From the NCBI GenBank assembly GCA_963978895.1, contig OZ022242.1, positions 355,201-419,200 of the forward strand: 64,000 nt of DNA, in the 5' to 3' direction. A model generated the notes under the pieces. It searched no databases and was not told the DNA's origin. It worked only from the letters and a program-made list of their open reading frames with translations. The translations under genes and the position numbers were made by a program. Below are positions 60,841 through 64,000 of this stretch, one piece after another (position 1 is the stretch's first letter; each line of letters starts with the position of its first letter). The DNA is from Erpobdella octoculata. Lineage: Eukaryota > Annelida > Clitellata > Hirudinida > Erpobdellidae.

Positions 60841-62136
60841 TGCATAGTAACACTGATTTATTTAGGACCTAAACTCTAAACAAACAAACACATAAGCTGA
60901 AGCAAAACAGCATTGCTTTGATCTAGAACATTTTTTCCAAGTTCAAACTCGTGCATTATTTGTTTTAATAAATTCATGAATTGTCTTGAGTCGGCAATAT
61001 TTCAGTATTCAGCGTTATTGAATTATTTGACTTCCCAGTTATTAGTGCAGAAATAATTGAGTTTTATTTTACTGTCGGACATTGTCGAAAATGCCACCAG
61101 GCCCCATGAAAGTTTAGGAGCCTATTAGCAGTAGGTAGTTGTAACAATTAAATTACATAATACTAGTTTCTATTGGTTTTTGTAACAATAAAGTCATTTA
61201 AGTTAGTGATGCAACTTTAGATATAAAAGTTACAAACGTAGAAAGCTTGCTTTCACATCTAGAGGCTGGAAAGCAATGTGGAATGAAGCTAAACTTCAGA
61301 TACAAGTAAAATTATTTAGGAACCATGCCAGGAAAGGAAACATAAATCCAGGATGAGGGTGCACCTAATAAAAATTTGGCTAAATTGAATGAATCAGAAG
61401 AATCTCTTGAAAAAGCTTAGTTTCGAAAGCACATATTTTATGTAATTTTGGAAAATGCTATTAGAGGGCTTACAGTTCGTTTCAGTGCAGCGAAAAAGAT
61501 ATCTGATAACTTCCGCTTTCTTTGGAACTATCAAGCCCTAAGCAAACAAGTCCATTGGAAAACAAAGTTTTTTTTTTAAAAACACACTTTTATATTTTCA
61601 CATTATGCAAATTGATTTCAACCTATAAGTTGGTAGAAAATTAATTCAAAAATTTGACCACAGAGGGAAGGAGAGACAGACAAGTCAAATTAAATAAATG
61701 TGTGTAAAAAATGAATCACTTAACAATGGTTCACAATACCAAGTTTAGTAGAAAAGAGTTGGAATTGTTAAATGCTTTAAGCGAATACAAATTAAAAAGT
61801 AAATTTTCCAACTTATATGTATATATATATAATGTGGCCTATTTTAAAGTTTTTGTTCAAATACTGGAAAACATGTTAATAATCATTCATTCTTCATAAA
61901 CTTGTACATGTATCACATTATTGTATCTCAGCCATTATCTCCTCACGAGAATGATATGCTATTAATAGTGTGCAGTATCTATAACTTCTACATTGAAACT
62001 TAAAAATATCAAGGAAATATGGTAAAAGCAACAAAGTAAGAGAAAAAAAGAAGAATGGACTGAAATTGAAACGGTTGACTCAATGTCATTACCAAAAAAA
62101 ACACCATCATCACATCATCATCATCATCTTCTTTCT
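60840..62136. other. Intergenic DNA downstream of the filamin-like gene
   Basis: AT-rich sequence with no recognised gene. Weak plus-strand frames at 61240-61460 carry stops. Part nearest 62136 is likely the 3' UTR of the filamin-like gene, beginning with (ATG/CAT)n just after its stop. Confidence 0.4.
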
Positions 62137-64000
62137 TTAATGGACAACTATTTGATAAGGACTTCCTGAAATGTTCTGATCTCCCCACTTGATGAAGAGA
62201 GTGTAGTTCCCGGGCTCCTGGACGATGTAGTTGACTTCGAACATGCGCTGTCCGATGTGCTTTATTCTGACCTCTTCACACTGTATCTCCGGACCGAGCA
62301 CTCCGACGAACAGCAAATTGTAGCCTGTAACACGAGGACGAAACATCAGCAAATTAAAACAACGGGGCTATACCCTCCTATCCCCAAAGTCACATGACTA
62401 CAAGAACCAATCAACAATATCAGCATAATTTTTAGTCCTATAAGAGGGTATTAGTAAATTTATTACTTACCGCCATGAGTTGTGTCCACCGTAAAAGTTG
62501 CTTCTTTATTGACGAAAGCTGTATGTAAGCCCGGACCGGTGGCTGTGACCTGTGTGCCATAAAGAAAACTAGTGGAAGACTCACCATGGACTCGCTCGTC
62601 GGCAAACTTGCCAGCATTTCCGACCTCCGTCTCTCTCACATAACTTTTATTGTCATTGGCTTTGTACTTTTTCGCAGGAGGTTCCTCCTCGAACCAGTTG
62701 TCGGATTCAGACGATTCACTTTTCTGCTTTTGGACGGAAGTCAACGTTGGTGAACCGATATATTTCATTCGAAGCATAGGCCTTTCATCTGCCGAGTCGA
62801 CGTTGATAGGCCTAGATCCGGACGAGATTTTAGCCTTTTCATCCATTGATTTGTGTCCCTTGATGAATTCATCTTTAACAGTTACACAGTTAGGAATATT
62901 ATAAATTGATTCAATATCAGAATCTTCAGACGATTCGCCTTTCTTCGTTTGGACAGGTGTCGACTTTGGCGGAATTGCATGTTCGATTTTTTTTGTAACC
63001 TTTTCATAAGACCAGCCGATGATAGGCCTATATTCTAATGAACTTTTGGCTTCTTCATCCATTGATTCGAGTCCGTGGATTGGTTTTGCTTTAACTGGTA
63101 AATTTGTTGGTGTTGCTTCAACATCAGAATTTTCACACGATTCGCCTTTCTTCATTTGAACGGGAGTCGACTGTGGCGGACTTGCATATTTGATTTTGTA
63201 CGTAGGCTTTTCATAAGACCAGCCGATGATAAGCTTAGATCCGCATGAGCTATTTGCTTCCCTACCCTCTTCATCGTAAGTGATACTGTCAGATTTAAAC
63301 TTGTTGTTGGAAACGGCCTCAGTAGATCCCCTAAGCTTTTTCTTATGTTGTCCCTTGGGACTGAAAATATCGAAATCATATTTTGACATGAATAAAATTA
63401 TCGCGGTTTTCAAATCACAGATTCTATTCAGCATCTTATATCGATAAAAAATTAAAGCACGTCTTACCGACCTTTTGGATTGGGAAGACAATTCCTCGAT
63501 GTTCACAACTGAGTCTTCATGTTCATCCTACAGAATGCAAGTAATTTTTAAATAATGAAAACCTTTTTAAAATATTTGTAGACATCGCCACAATACAGGT
63601 TACCGCTTGCTCTCCCGTTCCCGCTTGCTCTTCCCTTTCCGCTTGCTCATAAGTGCTGGCACCGCCAATTTGTTGACATATGGCCCGTAACAAAGATCCC
63701 TAACCCTACCCCTACCCGCACTTATGCACAATTAAATTAAATTATTGTGATTATAAATATATCATTATTATTACAAAAAAATAATTAAAAACACCGGAAA
63801 TAATTTATGACGCTATTCTCCACCTTTACTTATTGCAATACAAAACTGAGCAAAAAACGTTACTCTTCTACTAGTTTTTGAGTTTTTGCTTATGATTTCC
63901 TGCGTTCTGTCAGGTGTTTTCTTAAACCACGAATAAATAAATAATAAATAGTAGTCTATAAAAATCTTACCAAATAAACCAAATCATCTTTTAACGTTTC
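62137..64000 (-). CDS. Filamin C-terminal repeat protein (3' end of a gene, 5' part outside)
   Basis: Minus-strand exons, all in phase: 63971-64000 (continues beyond the window), 63472-63527, 62471-63360 and 62137-62324 (stop 62137-62139). The last 90 residues are a clear filamin Ig repeat, closest to the terminal dimerisation repeat: GPGLHTAFVNKEATFTVD, LLFVGVLGP, CEEVRIKHIG, PGNYTLFIKWGDQNISGSPY. Before it lies a linker of about 290 residues holding roughly three copies of an 80-residue unit (GWSYEK, KIxxAxPPxSTPVQxKKGES, SDxE), rich in Lys, Ser and Glu. The 56-nt exon and the linker start are paralogous to the neighbouring small gene. Filamins cross-link actin, and the last repeat mediates dimers. 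Whether this is the true filamin with an expanded hinge or a separate fusion gene depends on sequence beyond 64000. Confidence 0.7.
63598..63650. repeat. Short 18-bp minisatellite remnant in the filamin-like gene intron
   Basis: CGCTTGCTCTCCCGTTCCCG and following sequence are units of the Helitron-associated minisatellite, in a 440-bp intron. Confidence 0.6.

Overview
This window is animal nuclear DNA. The coding sequence is split by many short spliceosomal introns, the non-coding DNA is AT-rich and full of microsatellites, and transposon fossils of several classes are dense. The genes present (a nuclear-receptor corepressor, a Jade PHD protein, an ARL6IP5/PRA1-type membrane protein, the axonemal protein calaxin and a filamin C-terminus) indicate a metazoan with motile cilia. 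A low-GC bilaterian invertebrate, possibly a lophotrochozoan, is my tentative inference. No rRNA, CRISPR or bacterial-type operon is visible.

Region 1 (1-12.5 kb) is a transposon graveyard with no convincing host gene. It holds CR1/L2-type LINE 3' ends and three copies of a C2H2 zinc-finger module, one of them joined to a tyrosine-recombinase domain. It also holds a fragment of a circovirus-like Rep gene, Helitron helicase, Ty3/gypsy integrase, hAT and pogo/CENPB-type transposase remnants, and three arrays of one 131-bp tandem repeat.

Region 2 (12.6-37.4 kb) carries minus-strand genes: an ARL6IP5/PRAF-like gene (3 exons); an NCoR/SMRT-family corepressor (about 15 recognised exons, 30.5 to about 18.2 kb) with coiled coil, split SANT domain, GSI-x-x-GTP repeats and a CoRNR-type LxxII motif; a 302-residue MULE/ZSWIM-like transposase-derived gene with a GC-AG intron; and a CFAP119 (CCDC189)-like gene.

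Region 3 (37.4-49.9 kb) carries plus-strand genes: a complete Jade-family gene (11 recognised exons, at least 1205 residues) head-to-head with the CFAP119-like gene, then calaxin/EFCAB1 (6 exons, 221 residues). Corepressor and Jade are chromatin regulators with opposite tendencies (HDAC3 versus HBO1 complexes). Calaxin and the CFAP119-like gene point to cilia.

Region 4 (50-64 kb) has an orphan minus-strand terminal exon, a small 139-residue minus-strand gene, and the 3' end of a minus-strand gene ending in the filamin dimerisation repeat. The last two share a paralogous exon pair. Between them lie intact-looking inverted-repeat transposons with 8-bp target duplications, hAT remnants (one split by another element), long TA and CATA microsatellites and minisatellites.

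The strongest unusual signals are: the long-TIR element at 52919-54668 with a perfect 8-bp target duplication and a PHD-finger remnant; a complete non-autonomous Helitron carrying an 18-bp minisatellite, with sister 3' ends elsewhere; the zinc-finger plus tyrosine-recombinase element; the circovirus-like Rep fossil; and the filamin-repeat gene fused to a module duplicated from its neighbour. Exon limits were assigned by eye from splice sites and phase; no alignment or search was run.
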